From positions 3,224,001-3,288,000 of the forward strand of contig NZ_CP108025.1 in the NCBI RefSeq assembly GCF_041435095.1: a DNA stretch of 64,000 nt. Reading direction: 5' to 3'. The DNA is from Kitasatospora sp. NBC_00315. Lineage in GTDB: Bacteria; Actinomycetota; Actinomycetes; Streptomycetales; Streptomycetaceae. Position numbers and translations under genes: made by a program. Shown here piece by piece: positions 32,802 to 42,346 of the stretch. Below the pieces are notes generated by a model. That model was not told the origin of the DNA, did not search any database, and was given only the letters and a program-made list of their open reading frames with translations. Position 1 is the first letter of the stretch. Each line of letters begins with the position of its first letter.

Positions 32802-35800
32802 CTACTCGATCAGCTGGGCCCCGTCGCGCTGCGCCGAGCAGCTGCGGCGGAACGAGCAGCGGTCGCAGCCGGTGCCGGTGGCCGGGACGAACCGCTCGGC
32901 GAGGACCCGGCCGGCGGCGTGGGCGAGCAGGTTCTCGATCCACGGTTCGCCGTCCGGCGGTGCCTGCTGCTGCACCTTGGGACCGTCGGGCGGGATCTTG
33001 CCCGCCTCCCGCAGGTGCACCAGCTCGGCCCCTCCGGAGGGCGGCGGGCCGTCCTCGAAGCCGGGCAGTTCGTTGAGGGCGCCGGCCCGCACGGCCAGCT
33101 GGTAGACGGCGAGCTGCTTGTGCTCGGGCAGCGACCTGTCGGTGGGGATCTGCTTGCCGGTCTTGAAGTCGACCACGTAGGCGCGCCCGGCGGCGTCCTT
33201 CTCGACCCGGTCCATCGAACCCCGGATCTGCACGGACACGCCGCCGACGTCGAGGGTGACGTCGAAGCCGTGCTCGGTGGCGACCGTGCTCCGGCCGCGC
33301 TCCAGCACGTGCCAGTTCAGGAAGCGCTCCAGCGCCGCGCGCGCCTCGGTCTTCTCCTGGTGCGACTTCCAGGGGGCGTCGAAGGCCAGCGCGTCCCAGA
33401 CCGTGTCCAGGCGCTCCATCAGGACGGCCAGGTCGGCGGGGGTACGGCCGGAGCCGACCTCGTCGGTCAGCGCGTGCACCACGTTGCCGAACCCCTGGGC
33501 GGCCGAGCTGGTGGTGCGCGCCCTGACCTCCTTGTCCAGGAACCACTGCAGCGAGCAGCTCTCCAGCTGCTCCAGCCCGCTGCCGGAGAGCCGCACCGGC
33601 GCCTCGGGGCGGCGCAGCGGCTCCGGGGCGGCGGTCGCGTCGTCCAGGCCCCACCAGCGGTCGGGGTGCGCGACGGGCACCAGCGGCACGCCCTCCTCGT
33701 CCGCCGCCGCGGCCAGTCTCGCGAGCCGCTCGGCGGCGGCCCGGCGCAGCTCCGGGGAGCGCTGCGGGTCGACGGTGACCGCGCGCAGCTCGGCGATCAG
33801 GGCGGGCACCGACAGCGGGCGGCGGGGCCGGTGGGTGACGTCCTCGACGACGACCTGCGGGGTGCGCCGCAGCACCCGGCCGGTCCGCGGGTCGACCTCC
33901 TCACGGTAGAGCTCGCGCAGGAAGCGGGAGGGCTCGTCGCCGTCCTCGGCCGGGGCCTTCACGGCGGTGACGATCAGCCGCTCCTTCGCCCGGGTGGCGG
34001 CGACGTAGAAGAGCCGCCGCTCCTCGCCGAGCAGCGCCGCCGGGGAGAGCGGCTCGGCCAGGCCGTCGCGGCCGATCCGGTCGGCCTCCAGCAGCGAGCC
34101 GCGCCGGCGCAGGTCGGGCCAGAGGCCGTCCTGGACGCCGGCCACCACGACCACCCGCCACTCCAGGCCCTTGGAGCGGTGCGCGGTCATCAGCCGGACC
34201 GCGTCGGGGCGCACCGCGCGCACGGTCAGGGTGTCGGCCGCGATGTCCTGCGCCTCCAGCTCGGCGAGCAGGTCGAGGGCGCTGCGGTGGCCGGTGACCT
34301 GCTCCTCGGCGCGGGCGGCGGTCTCGAACAGGGCGCAGAGCGCGTCCAGGTCGCGGTCGGCGTTGCGGCCGCCTGCGCCGCCGCGCAGGGCGGCCCGCTC
34401 CAGGCGCTCGCGCCAGCGGCGACTGCCCTCCCAGAGCGACCAGAGCGCCTCCTCCGCGGTACCGCCGCCCGCCAGCTGCTCGCGCACCTTGCGCAGCAGG
34501 GTGCCGAGATCACGGGCCCGGCGGGCGTAGGACGGGTCCATCGCGACCAGGCGTTCGGGCTCGGCCAGGGCCTCGCGGATCAGCTCCTCGGCGGAGCGCA
34601 CCGCGGCCCGCGCCCGCCCGGCCGGGACGTCGCGCTCCGCCTCGCGCAGCAGCTGGCGCTCCTCCTCCCGCAGGGCGCGGCCCAGCCGGCGCAGGTCGGA
34701 GCCGTCCATGCCGCCGAGCGGACCGGTGAGCAGCGTGTGGGCCAGCTCGGCGGTCAGCGGGCCGGGCTCCTCGGTGGGGCCGTCCTCGCCCTCCGGGCGG
34801 CCGGGGCGCTCCAGGGCGGCCTGTTCGGCGCAGACCCGCAGGGCGAGCAGCAGCGGCGCGACGGCCGGCTCCTCGCGCAGCGGCAGGTCGTCACCGTCGA
34901 TCTCCAGCGGGACCCCGGCCGCGCTCAGCGCGCGCCGCACACCCGGGATCGAGCGACCGCCGGCCCGGACCAGCACGGCCATCTCGCCCCACGGCACGCC
35001 GTCCTCCAGGTGGGCGCGGCGCAGCAGGTCCGCGATGCTGTCCAGCTCGGTGCCGGGGGTCGGGTAGGTGTAGACCTCGACCCGGCCGCCCTCCCGGGAC
35101 GGGAGCAGGGCGCGGTGCTGCGCCAGTTTGTCGGCGGGCAGCCGGCCCATCGGCATCCGGCGGGCCAGCTCCCGGGAGGCGGCCAGCAGGACGGCGCCGG
35201 AGCGCCGGGAGACCCGCAGCACCAGGACGTCGGCCGGGCCGCCGCCGGCCTTCGGGAAGGCCCCCGGGAAGTCGAGGATGCCGTTGATGTCGGCGCCGCG
35301 GAACGCGTAGATCGACTGGTCCGGGTCGCCGACCGCGACCAGGTCCCGCCCGCCGCCGGCCAGCTGCCGCAGCAGCCGGACCTGGGAGGGGTCGGTGTCC
35401 TGGTACTCGTCCACGAACACCACGTCGTAGCGCGCCCGCAGCTCGTCGCCGACCTCCGGGCGCTCGGCCAGCAGCACCGCGCGGTGCACCAGCTCGGCGT
35501 AGTCGAGTACGCCCCGCAGGTCCAGGACGTCGAGGTAGTCGGCGAGGAAGTGCGCGGCGGCGGCCCAGTCGGGGCGCTGCACGCCGTCCGCGAACCGCCT
35601 CAGCTCGGCCTCGCCCAGTCCGAGCTCACGGCTGCGGGCGAGCACCGCGCGGACCTCGTCGGCGAAGCCGCGGGTGGTCAGGCAGGCCCGGAGGTCGAGC
35701 GGCCAGCTGATCCGGCCGGCGCCGCGTTTGGCGTCCTCGGCCCCGCCGGCCAGCAGTTCGCGGACCATGACGTCCTGCTCGGGGCCGGAGAGCAGTCGCA

Positions 35801-36158
35801 GCGGCTCGGCGTAGGACTCCGGGTCCTGGTGGGCGCGGAGCAGGGCGTAGCAGAAGGAGTGGAAGGTGGTCGCCTGCGGAGCGGCGCCGGCGGCGCCGAT
35901 CCGGGCGGACATCCGGTCGCGCAGCTCCACGGCGGCCTTGCGGCTGAAGGTCAGCACCAGGATGCGTTCGGGGTCGGTGCCCTGCTCGATCCGCCGGACG
36001 ACCGCCTCGACCAGCGTGGTGGTCTTGCCCGTGCCCGGCCCGGCGAGCACCAGCAGCGGGCCACCGGCGTGCTCGACCACCGCCTGTTGGTAGCGGTCCA
36101 GCACGGGCGGGGCGGGCTGTGCGAGCGGGCTGCGCACCAGACGGAAAGGGGAGGTCAC
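32802..36158 (-). CDS. adnA: AdnA-type helicase-nuclease subunit
   Basis: A 1118-residue partner of AdnB. The motor has Walker A AGPGTGKTTT (about residue 40), VVFVDEYQDTDPSQ, and GDPDQSIYAFRGAD. The RecB-type nuclease at the C-terminus shows GFGNVVHALTDEVG and AYVVDFKTGKQI. Four Cys suited to an iron-sulfur cluster are present: one in LESCSLQWFLD and three in the terminal CDRCSFRRSC, as in AddB-like enzymes. I chose the GTG at 36158 with AGGA 6 nt upstream; the longer frame to 36332 has no family-like sequence. The unit should bind and resect broken DNA ends with AdnB. Confidence 0.9.
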   Translation of the reverse strand: MTSPFRLVRSPLAQPAPPVLDRYQQAVVEHAGGPLLVLAGPGTGKTTTLVEAVVRRIEQGTDPERILVLTFSRKAAVELRDRMSARIGAAGAAPQATTFHSFCYALLRAHQDPESYAEPLRLLSGPEQDVMVRELLAGGAEDAKRGAGRISWPLDLRACLTTRGFADEVRAVLARSRELGLGEAELRRFADGVQRPDWAAAAHFLADYLDVLDLRGVLDYAELVHRAVLLAERPEVGDELRARYDVVFVDEYQDTDPSQVRLLRQLAGGGRDLVAVGDPDQSIYAFRGADINGILDFPGAFPKAGGGPADVLVLRVSRRSGAVLLAASRELARRMPMGRLPADKLAQHRALLPSREGGRVEVYTYPTPGTELDSIADLLRRAHLEDGVPWGEMAVLVRAGGRSIPGVRRALSAAGVPLEIDGDDLPLREEPAVAPLLLALRVCAEQAALERPGRPEGEDGPTEEPGPLTAELAHTLLTGPLGGMDGSDLRRLGRALREEERQLLREAERDVPAGRARAAVRSAEELIREALAEPERLVAMDPSYARRARDLGTLLRKVREQLAGGGTAEEALWSLWEGSRRWRERLERAALRGGAGGRNADRDLDALCALFETAARAEEQVTGHRSALDLLAELEAQDIAADTLTVRAVRPDAVRLMTAHRSKGLEWRVVVVAGVQDGLWPDLRRRGSLLEADRIGRDGLAEPLSPAALLGEERRLFYVAATRAKERLIVTAVKAPAEDGDEPSRFLRELYREEVDPRTGRVLRRTPQVVVEDVTHRPRRPLSVPALIAELRAVTVDPQRSPELRRAAAERLARLAAAADEEGVPLVPVAHPDRWWGLDDATAAPEPLRRPEAPVRLSGSGLEQLESCSLQWFLDKEVRARTTSSAAQGFGNVVHALTDEVGSGRTPADLAVLMERLDTVWDALAFDAPWKSHQEKTEARAALERFLNWHVLERGRSTVATEHGFDVTLDVGGVSVQIRGSMDRVEKDAAGRAYVVDFKTGKQIPTDRSLPEHKQLAVYQLAVRAGALNELPGFEDGPPPSGGAELVHLREAGKIPPDGPKVQQQAPPDGEPWIENLLAHAAGRVLAERFVPATGTGCDRCSFRRSCSAQRDGAQLIE

Positions 36159-36406
36159 GAACGTCCTGGGAGGTCGGATCACGGGGCTTGCGGGCCACCT
36201 GGGCGCCACGGTCGGGCCGGGCGTCACGGGCACGAGACGACGGGCCCGCCGGGACCCGTCCGCATCGAGCCTACGATCCTCCACCGTCAGACCCATCCGT
36301 GCACCGGGTTCACCGAAGCCGGGGGCGCGCATCGCGGCGGGTGCGCCCGGTCACACGAATGCCGGGAACCACGGTGGCGAAGACTCCCCCCGTGCCGCCT
36401 CTCGCT

Positions 36407-36796
36407 CTACCCCGCCTGCCGTCCGTCCCAGCGGGCGAGCGCCAGATCCACCCGGGGGAGGTCCTCGGCCGCCCGCGAGCTCCGCGCCGGTCCCCGGCCC
36501 CGGGTCGTCCGCAGCGGTGTCCCCTCCTCGCGGTAGTGGGCCAGCGCCCGCTGCTCGTGGCCGGGCAGCAACGCGCCGTCCGCCCGGATCACCCGCCACC
36601 ACGGGACCGCCGCGCCGTACAGTGCCATCACCCGGCCGACCTGCCGGGGGCCGCCCTGCTCCAGGTACTCCGCGACGTCGCCGTACGTCATCACCCGGCC
36701 CGGCGGGATCCGCTCGGTGAGATCGAGCACAAGCTCGGCGAAAGGGGGCAGTGCGCCGTCGGCGCCGTCCGGTCCGGTGTCCGTCACCCGCGGCAT
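36407..36796 (-). CDS. alkyltransferase-like (ATL) protein lacking the acceptor Cys
   Basis: A 129-residue protein of the MGMT fold. It shows IPPGRVMTYGDVAEYL (the DNA-binding helix region) and RQVGRVMALYGAAVPWWRVIRADG. In true O6-alkylguanine transferases the segment reads PCHRV; here it is PWWRV, so the methyl-accepting Cys is missing. ATL proteins bind alkylated bases and hand them to nucleotide excision repair. The ATG at 36796 has GGGGA 3-7 nt upstream. It lies upstream of adnAB on the same strand, separated by 248 bp. Confidence 0.82.
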   Translation of the reverse strand: MPRVTDTGPDGADGALPPFAELVLDLTERIPPGRVMTYGDVAEYLEQGGPRQVGRVMALYGAAVPWWRVIRADGALLPGHEQRALAHYREEGTPLRTTRGRGPARSSRAAEDLPRVDLALARWDGRQAG

Positions 36797-36930
36797 TCTT
36801 CCCCATCCGGGCGATTCGGGGGTCTCGTGCGAGCGATCCGCCGCGCCCGATGCGCCCCCTGTCCAGCACGGGGCGCCGGGGCATGCCACCATCTTCGGGG
36901 CGGTGAGTGGTGATACGAGGACAAGACCAG

Positions 36931-39732
36931 ATGACCGGGACGGCAGACGTGGGTGTGGACGAGGACTCCGACGAGTCCGACGCCGCCATGTCCGCAGGTC
37001 CCGGCGGTGACGCCGCCGCCTCGCCGGAAGTGTCCCTGATCAAGGACCTGACGATCAAGCCCGCCGCGGCCCCGGTGCCCCCGACGCTCCCCACCGAGCC
37101 GTCCGACCGGCCCGCCGAGGACCCGGACGGACCGCCCCCGACGATCGAGCTCCCGGCCCCCGCGTCCCCCGAGGGCCGGCCCGGTGACACCCCTGCGGCC
37201 GCCGGAGCGCCCGTCGGCCGGCCCCCCGACGGCGGGCTGCCCGACCCGCTGGACGACGCCGACCACCTGGACGTCGACGAGCCGCTGCTCGCCGCCCGCG
37301 CGCACCGCCCGTCGGATCTGATCCGCTTCCTGGCCGGCGTGCTGGGGATCGTCGCCCTGTTCATCCTGGTGAGCATCGCCACCTCGACCACCAGCGGCCT
37401 CGAACACGACATCTACGCCAACACCAGCCGGATCTCCCCGGTGCTCTCCACCATCGCCGGGCTGCTGTCCAGCGTGGCGGTGCTGGGCGTCCCGCTCGCC
37501 TTCGCGGTCGAGCGGCTGATCAAACGCGACGGCCTGCGGGTCGCCGACGGCGTGCTCGCCTCGGTCCTGGCGTACGGCGTCTCACTCGGCATCGACTGGT
37601 GGGTGGCCGAGGGCGCGCCGGACAGCATCCGGGACGCCCTGACCCGGCTGCCGAGCGACAGTCACGCCACCCTCACCGACCCCGTGCACGGCTACCTCGC
37701 GCCCGTCATCGCCTACATGACGGCGGTCGGGATGTCGAGCCGCCCGCGCTGGCGGGTGGCCCTGTGGGTGGTGGTCGTCCTCAGCGGCGCCACCGAGCTG
37801 ATCAGCGGCTACACCACCCCGCTGTCGCTGCTGCTGACCGTGCTGCTCGGCTGGTCGGTCGCCTACGGCACGCTCTACGCGATCGGCTCCCCGAACATCC
37901 GGCCCACCGGCCAGCACCTGATGATCGGCCTGCGCAAGGTCGGCTTCAGCCCGGCCAGCGCGCACCGCGCCCCCGACGCCCCCGGCGGCACCCGGCGCTA
38001 CCACGTCGCCCAGCAGAGCGGCCCGCCGCTGGACGTCCACATCGTCGACCGCGAGCAGCAGGCGTCCGGCTTCTTCTACCGCGCCTGGCGGCGGCTGCGG
38101 CTGCGCTCGGTGGCGGTCCGGCGCAGCCCGCAGTCACTGCGCCAGGCGCTGGAGCAGGAGGCGCTGATCGCGTACGCGGCCGCCGCCTCCGGCGCCCACG
38201 CACCCCAGCTGGTGGCGACCTCCGAGCTCGGGCCCGACGCGGCGATCCTGGTGTACGAGAACGTCGAGGGCCGGCCGCTGGAGGACCTGGCGGACGAGGA
38301 GATCACCGACCGGGTGATGGCCTCGCTCTGGGAGTCGGTCGGGGCGCTGCACGAGCGCCGGATCGCCCACCGCCGCCTCACCGGCGAGTCGCTGCTGGTG
38401 GCGGACGAGGAGTCGGCCTTCCTGGTCAACCTCTCCGGCGGCGACATCGCGGCGAGCGATCTGACGCTGCGCATCGACGTGGCCCAGCTGGTCACCACCT
38501 TCGCGCTGCGGATCGGCCCGGAGCGGGCGGTGAGCGTCGCCAACAGCGTGCTCGGCCCGGAGCGGGTCGCCGCCGCGCTGCCCCTGCTCCAGCCGGTCGG
38601 CATGAGCCGCTCGACCCGGATCGACCTCAAGCGGCTGTCCAAGGAGCGCAAGGCCGCCGCGCAGGCCCTCGCCGTGGAGCAGATCGCGGCCGGCGAGCGC
38701 ACCCAGCAGCAGGCGGAGGAGGACATCGCGCAGGCCGGCGAGGACCTGCTCAGCCGCATCCGCGGGCAGATCCTGCAGATCGCGCCCGAGGCGCCGATGG
38801 AGCCGGCCAAGCTGGAGCGGCTGAAGCCGAAGAGCCTGATCATGATCATCGCGCTGACCTTCGCCGCCTACCTCGCGCTCACCACCATCAAGCCCGCGCA
38901 GCTCAAGCTCTCCCAGATGAACTGGGCCTGGGCCGCGGTCGCGCTGGCCGCGGCGGCGTTCAGCTACGTCGCGGCCTCGATGAGCCTGACCGGCTTCGTC
39001 CCGGAGCGGCTGCCGTTCCGGCGCACGGTCGCGGCCCAGGTCGCCGGGTCGTTCGTCAAGCTGGTGGCGCCCGCCGCGATCGGCGGCATCGCGCTGAACA
39101 CCCGCTACCTGCAGAAGTCCGGGATCCGGCCGGGCCAGGCGGTGGCCAGTGTCGGCGCCTCCCAGCTGGCCGGTCTGGGCGGGCACCTGCTGCTGCTCTT
39201 CAGCTTCGGCCTGATCACCGGCAGCCAGACCAACGGCGATCTCAGCGCTTCGCGCGCGGTGATCATCGGTGTGCTGACCGCGGCCGTGCTGGCCCTGGTG
39301 GTCGCCGCCGTCGGCCCGCTGCGGCGCTTCGTGGTGACCCGGGTGCGCTCGCTCTTCTTCGGCGTGGTGCCGCGGATGCTCGACCTGATGCAGACCCCGA
39401 CGAAGCTGCTCTCCGGCTTCGGCGGCATCCTGCTGCTCACGATGAGCTTCACCGCCTGCCTGGACGCCTCCGTCCAGGCCTTCGGCGGGGCGATCAGCTT
39501 CTCCGCGGTGGCCGTGGTGTTCCTGACCGCCAACGCCGCCGGCTCGGCCATCCCGACCCCGGGTGGGATCGGCCCGGTGGAGTTCGCGCTGATCGGCGCC
39601 CTGACGGTGGCCGGTGTGCCGCCGGCGGTGGCCACCCCGGCGGTCTTCCTGTTCCGGGCGCTGACCTTCTGGCTGCCGGTACTGCCCGGCTGGATCGCCT
39701 ACAACGTCCTGCAGCGCAAGGGCGCCCTGTAA
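36931..39732 (+). CDS. pseudokinase-flippase-like membrane protein (UPF0104/LPG synthase TM family)
   Basis: A 933-residue multi-domain protein. Residues 1-125 are acidic, Pro-rich and disordered. Membrane segments follow at about 130-310. A kinase-like domain (about 350-600) resembles ABC1/RIO folds but has AHRRLTGESLL where HRD is expected and LVNLSGGDIA where DFG is expected, so it is probably inactive. A C-terminal UPF0104-type bundle (about 635-930) has GSFVKLVAPAAIGG and TPGGIGPVEFALIG, typical of lysylphosphatidylglycerol synthase membrane domains and flippases. No aminoacyltransferase domain is present. Lipid or polyprenyl-linked transport is a guess. Confidence 0.82.
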   Translation: MTGTADVGVDEDSDESDAAMSAGPGGDAAASPEVSLIKDLTIKPAAAPVPPTLPTEPSDRPAEDPDGPPPTIELPAPASPEGRPGDTPAAAGAPVGRPPDGGLPDPLDDADHLDVDEPLLAARAHRPSDLIRFLAGVLGIVALFILVSIATSTTSGLEHDIYANTSRISPVLSTIAGLLSSVAVLGVPLAFAVERLIKRDGLRVADGVLASVLAYGVSLGIDWWVAEGAPDSIRDALTRLPSDSHATLTDPVHGYLAPVIAYMTAVGMSSRPRWRVALWVVVVLSGATELISGYTTPLSLLLTVLLGWSVAYGTLYAIGSPNIRPTGQHLMIGLRKVGFSPASAHRAPDAPGGTRRYHVAQQSGPPLDVHIVDREQQASGFFYRAWRRLRLRSVAVRRSPQSLRQALEQEALIAYAAAASGAHAPQLVATSELGPDAAILVYENVEGRPLEDLADEEITDRVMASLWESVGALHERRIAHRRLTGESLLVADEESAFLVNLSGGDIAASDLTLRIDVAQLVTTFALRIGPERAVSVANSVLGPERVAAALPLLQPVGMSRSTRIDLKRLSKERKAAAQALAVEQIAAGERTQQQAEEDIAQAGEDLLSRIRGQILQIAPEAPMEPAKLERLKPKSLIMIIALTFAAYLALTTIKPAQLKLSQMNWAWAAVALAAAAFSYVAASMSLTGFVPERLPFRRTVAAQVAGSFVKLVAPAAIGGIALNTRYLQKSGIRPGQAVASVGASQLAGLGGHLLLLFSFGLITGSQTNGDLSASRAVIIGVLTAAVLALVVAAVGPLRRFVVTRVRSLFFGVVPRMLDLMQTPTKLLSGFGGILLLTMSFTACLDASVQAFGGAISFSAVAVVFLTANAAGSAIPTPGGIGPVEFALIGALTVAGVPPAVATPAVFLFRALTFWLPVLPGWIAYNVLQRKGAL

Positions 39733-39739
39733 CGGGTGC

Positions 39740-39792
39740 GTCCGTACGGCGAAGGGCCCCCGAGCTGCTCGGGGGCCCTTCGCCGTACGGAC
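39740..39792. terminator. 25-bp perfect inverted repeat, bidirectional terminator
   Basis: Arms 39740-39764 and 39768-39792 are exact complements with a 3-nt loop. They lie 7 bp beyond the flippase-like gene and 8 bp beyond the convergent moeZ stop. Confidence 0.9.
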
Positions 39793-39800
39793 GGTGCGGC

Positions 39801-40979
39801 CTAGTAGGCCGGCTTGTGCGGCTCGATCTGGCTGATCCAGCCGAGGATGCCGCCACCGAGGTGGACGGAGTCGGCGAAGCCGGCGGACTTCAGCACGGCC
39901 AGCACCTCGGCCGAGCGGACGCCCGACTTGCAGTGCAGGACGATCTTCTTGTCCTGCGGGAGCGTCTCCAGGGCGTTGCCCATGAGGAACTCGTTCTTCG
40001 GGATCAGGACGGCGCCGGGGATGCTGACGATCTCGTACTCGCCGGGCTCGCGGACGTCGATCAGGAGGATGTCCTCCTTGTCGTCCTGCCACTGCTTGAG
40101 CTGCTTCGAGGTGATGGTCGAGCCCGCGGCGGCGGCCTGGGCCTCGTCCGACACGACGCCGCAGAAGGCCTCGTAGTCGATCAGCTCGGTGACGGTGGGG
40201 TTGTCACCGCAGAGCGCGCAGTCGGGGTCCTTGCGGACCTTGACCTGGCGGTAGTTCATCTCCAGGGCGTCGTAGATCATCAGGCGGCCGACCAGCGGCT
40301 CGCCGACACCGGCGAGCAGCTTGATGGCCTCGGTGACCTGGATGGAGCCGATGGACGCGCAGAGCACGCCCAGCACGCCGCCCTCGGAGCAGGACGGGAC
40401 CATCCCGGCGGGCGGGGCCTCGGGGTAGAGGCAGCGGTAGCAGGGGCCGTGCTCGGCCCAGAAGACGCTGGCCTGGCCGTCGAAGCGGTAGATCGAGCCC
40501 CAGACGTACGGCTTGCCGAGCAGCACCGCGGCGTCGTTCACCAGGTACCGGGTGGCGAAGTTGTCCGTGCCGTCCACGATCAGGTCGTAGCCGGAGAAGA
40601 TCTCCATCACGTTGGAGTTGTCGAGGCGGTCCTCGTGCAGGATCACGTTGACGTAGGGGTTGATCTCCAGCACCGACTCGCGTGCGGACTCACCCTTGGA
40701 GCGGCCGATGTCGGACTGACCGTGGATGATCTGGCGCTGCAGGTTGGACTCGTCGACGACGTCGAACTCGACGATGCCGAGGGTGCCCACACCGGCCGCG
40801 GCCAGGTACATCAGCGCGGGGGACCCGAGGCCGCCGGCGCCGACGCACAGCACCTTGGCGTTCTTCAGCCGCTTCTGCCCGGCCATGCCCACGTCGGGGA
40901 TGATCAGGTGGCGGGAGTACCTGCGGACCTCGTCGACGGTGAGCTCGGCGGCCGGCTCGACCAGGGGTGGCAGCGACAC
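39801..40979 (-). CDS. moeZ: adenylyltransferase/sulfurtransferase MoeZ
   Basis: A 392-residue fusion of a MoeB/ThiF-type adenylyltransferase (residues 1-265) and a rhodanese domain (285-390). Visible motifs are VGAGGLGSPALMYLAAAGVG (ATP binding), the R-finger in SNLQRQ, zinc pairs CYRC and CALC, and the rhodanese active loop CKSGVRS with the persulfide Cys. It activates ubiquitin-like sulfur carriers (MoaD, ThiS, CysO and partners in thiotemplated synthesis) by adenylation and sulfur transfer. The GTG start has GGAG 5 nt upstream. Confidence 0.95.
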   Translation of the reverse strand: MSLPPLVEPAAELTVDEVRRYSRHLIIPDVGMAGQKRLKNAKVLCVGAGGLGSPALMYLAAAGVGTLGIVEFDVVDESNLQRQIIHGQSDIGRSKGESARESVLEINPYVNVILHEDRLDNSNVMEIFSGYDLIVDGTDNFATRYLVNDAAVLLGKPYVWGSIYRFDGQASVFWAEHGPCYRCLYPEAPPAGMVPSCSEGGVLGVLCASIGSIQVTEAIKLLAGVGEPLVGRLMIYDALEMNYRQVKVRKDPDCALCGDNPTVTELIDYEAFCGVVSDEAQAAAAGSTITSKQLKQWQDDKEDILLIDVREPGEYEIVSIPGAVLIPKNEFLMGNALETLPQDKKIVLHCKSGVRSAEVLAVLKSAGFADSVHLGGGILGWISQIEPHKPAY

Positions 40980-41140
40980 GGTGACTCCGATGGTGGTCAG
41001 TTCAGGTTCGGCCCGAACCGGCGCCGTGGCTCCGGTTGCCGCCGAACGGGGGCTTTGCTAGGCCAACAGTGTCATGCCGCCCCTGTATTCCGAGACAGTC
41101 CGTCCGATGGGCGAGACGCTGCGCACCGGATCGTGGGACC

Positions 41141-41186
41141 GGCGCCGCCCGGGTGGTCGCGCCCGCGCGACCACCCGGGCGGCGCC
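41141..41186 (-). terminator. 22-bp perfect inverted repeat terminator
   Basis: Arms 41141-41162 and 41165-41186 are exact complements, 8 bp beyond the stop of the sugar epimerase gene and 160 bp before moeZ. Confidence 0.85.
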
Positions 41187-41194
41187 GGGAAGGA

Positions 41195-42208
41195 TCAGAC
41201 CCGGCAGGCCGTCTCCAGCCAGATGTCGCCGAGCGACTCCTCCAGCGGCACCTGCGTCCGCCAGCCGAGACGCTCCCTGGCCGTGCGGACGTCCGCCTGC
41301 CGCCAGGGCACCGGCTCCGGCGCCGGCGAGCGCCCGTCCACGGAGCGCGCCTCGGCGGCCCGCCCGTCCGACACCCGCTGCCCGGCCAGCTGGTGGACCA
41401 GGGGGTGCACCAGCTGGTCGACGGCACCGGAGGCCTGGGTCGGCAGCAGGCCCGGCCGGGTCTCCTCCGCCACGGTGCCACCGAAGCCGGACGCCCGGAC
41501 CAGCATCTGCGCGGCGTCCCTGGCCCGGACGGCGTTGCCGCTGCCGATGTTGATCACACCGGTCGCCGCCGAGACCGCCGCCGACTGGATCGCCCGCGCG
41601 ACGTCCCGGACGTCCACGAAATCCCGGTACCCGGACAGATCGGGCATCCGCACCACCGGCTCGTCCCGCTCCAGTGCCCGCCGCAGCCCCTCGGCCAGCC
41701 GGCCGAACAGCGAGGCGGTCGGCGCGCCCGGGCCGACCACGTCGAAGACCCGGAGCACGGCGGCGTCCAGCCCGGAGGCGAGCACCAGCTCCGTCCCGGC
41801 GAGCTTGGAGACCCCGTACGGGCCGACCGGGCGCGGCTCGGCGCTCTCCGCCACCGGGATCCCGCCGGGCACCGGGCCGTACTCGGCCGCCGAGCCCACG
41901 TGGACCAGCCGGGCGGGCTCGCGGCTGCGCCGGATCGCCTCGCACACGGTGGCGACGGCCAGCGTGTTCGCCCTGATCAGCACCCGGGAGCTGCCGTACG
42001 TGGCGCCGGCACAGTTGATCACCACCTGGGGGGCCACCGCGTCCAGGAACCGGGCCAGCGCGCCGGGGCTCCCGGCCGTCAGATCGAAGCGGATGTCGGC
42101 CGAGTCGCGCCGGCCGAGCACCGTCACCTGCAACTCCTGGTCCACGAGCAGTCGGTCGGTGACCCGGCGGCCGATGAAGCCGTCGGCGCCCAGCAGCAGC
42201 ACCCTCAT
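41195..42208 (-). CDS. NAD-dependent sugar epimerase/dehydratase
   Basis: A 337-residue extended SDR of the nucleotide-sugar type. It has LLLGADGFIGRRVTDRL (NAD binding), a catalytic YGVSK (Tyr-x3-Lys) preceded by HVGSAAEYG, and RVFDVVGPG typical of NDP-sugar epimerases. The ATG at 42208 follows AAGGA at 9 nt. Upstream, 9-bp direct repeats (42260-42295) and 13-bp repeats (42347-42407) fill the 201-bp spacer behind the membrane protein gene. It is probably the third gene of a glycosyltransferase operon, or it has its own promoter in the spacer. Confidence 0.85.
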   Translation of the reverse strand: MRVLLLGADGFIGRRVTDRLLVDQELQVTVLGRRDSADIRFDLTAGSPGALARFLDAVAPQVVINCAGATYGSSRVLIRANTLAVATVCEAIRRSREPARLVHVGSAAEYGPVPGGIPVAESAEPRPVGPYGVSKLAGTELVLASGLDAAVLRVFDVVGPGAPTASLFGRLAEGLRRALERDEPVVRMPDLSGYRDFVDVRDVARAIQSAAVSAATGVINIGSGNAVRARDAAQMLVRASGFGGTVAEETRPGLLPTQASGAVDQLVHPLVHQLAGQRVSDGRAAEARSVDGRSPAPEPVPWRQADVRTARERLGWRTQVPLEESLGDIWLETACRV

Positions 42209-42259
42209 CAGGGGGCGTCCTTCCACGAAGCAAGGTCTCGGATGACCTGGCGGATCAAA

Positions 42260-42295
42260 GGTGAACAGGGTGAACAAGGTGAACAGGGTGAACAA
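42260..42295. repeat. four 9-bp direct repeats GGTGAACA(G/A)
   Basis: GGTGAACAG and GGTGAACAA alternate twice without gaps, 52-87 bp upstream of the epimerase start. On the coding strand each reads TGTTCACC. The spacing of nearly one helical turn would place all copies on one face if bound by a protein. Confidence 0.9.
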
Positions 42296-42346
42296 ACGGG
42301 TCGAACGATCGGGGCCGGCCCGGCCGGGCCGAGGGTGGGCCCCGGC

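Noticed and set aside
29850..36536. 2228-codon open frame on the plus strand
   Set aside because: It is the antisense shadow of adnB and adnA. Its composition (Arg/Gly/Ala-rich, no domain) is typical of antisense frames in high-GC DNA.
37599..42245. 1548-codon plus-strand frame across the flippase-like gene, moeZ and the epimerase
   Set aside because: A low-complexity shadow running through genes on both strands, and through two perfect terminators.
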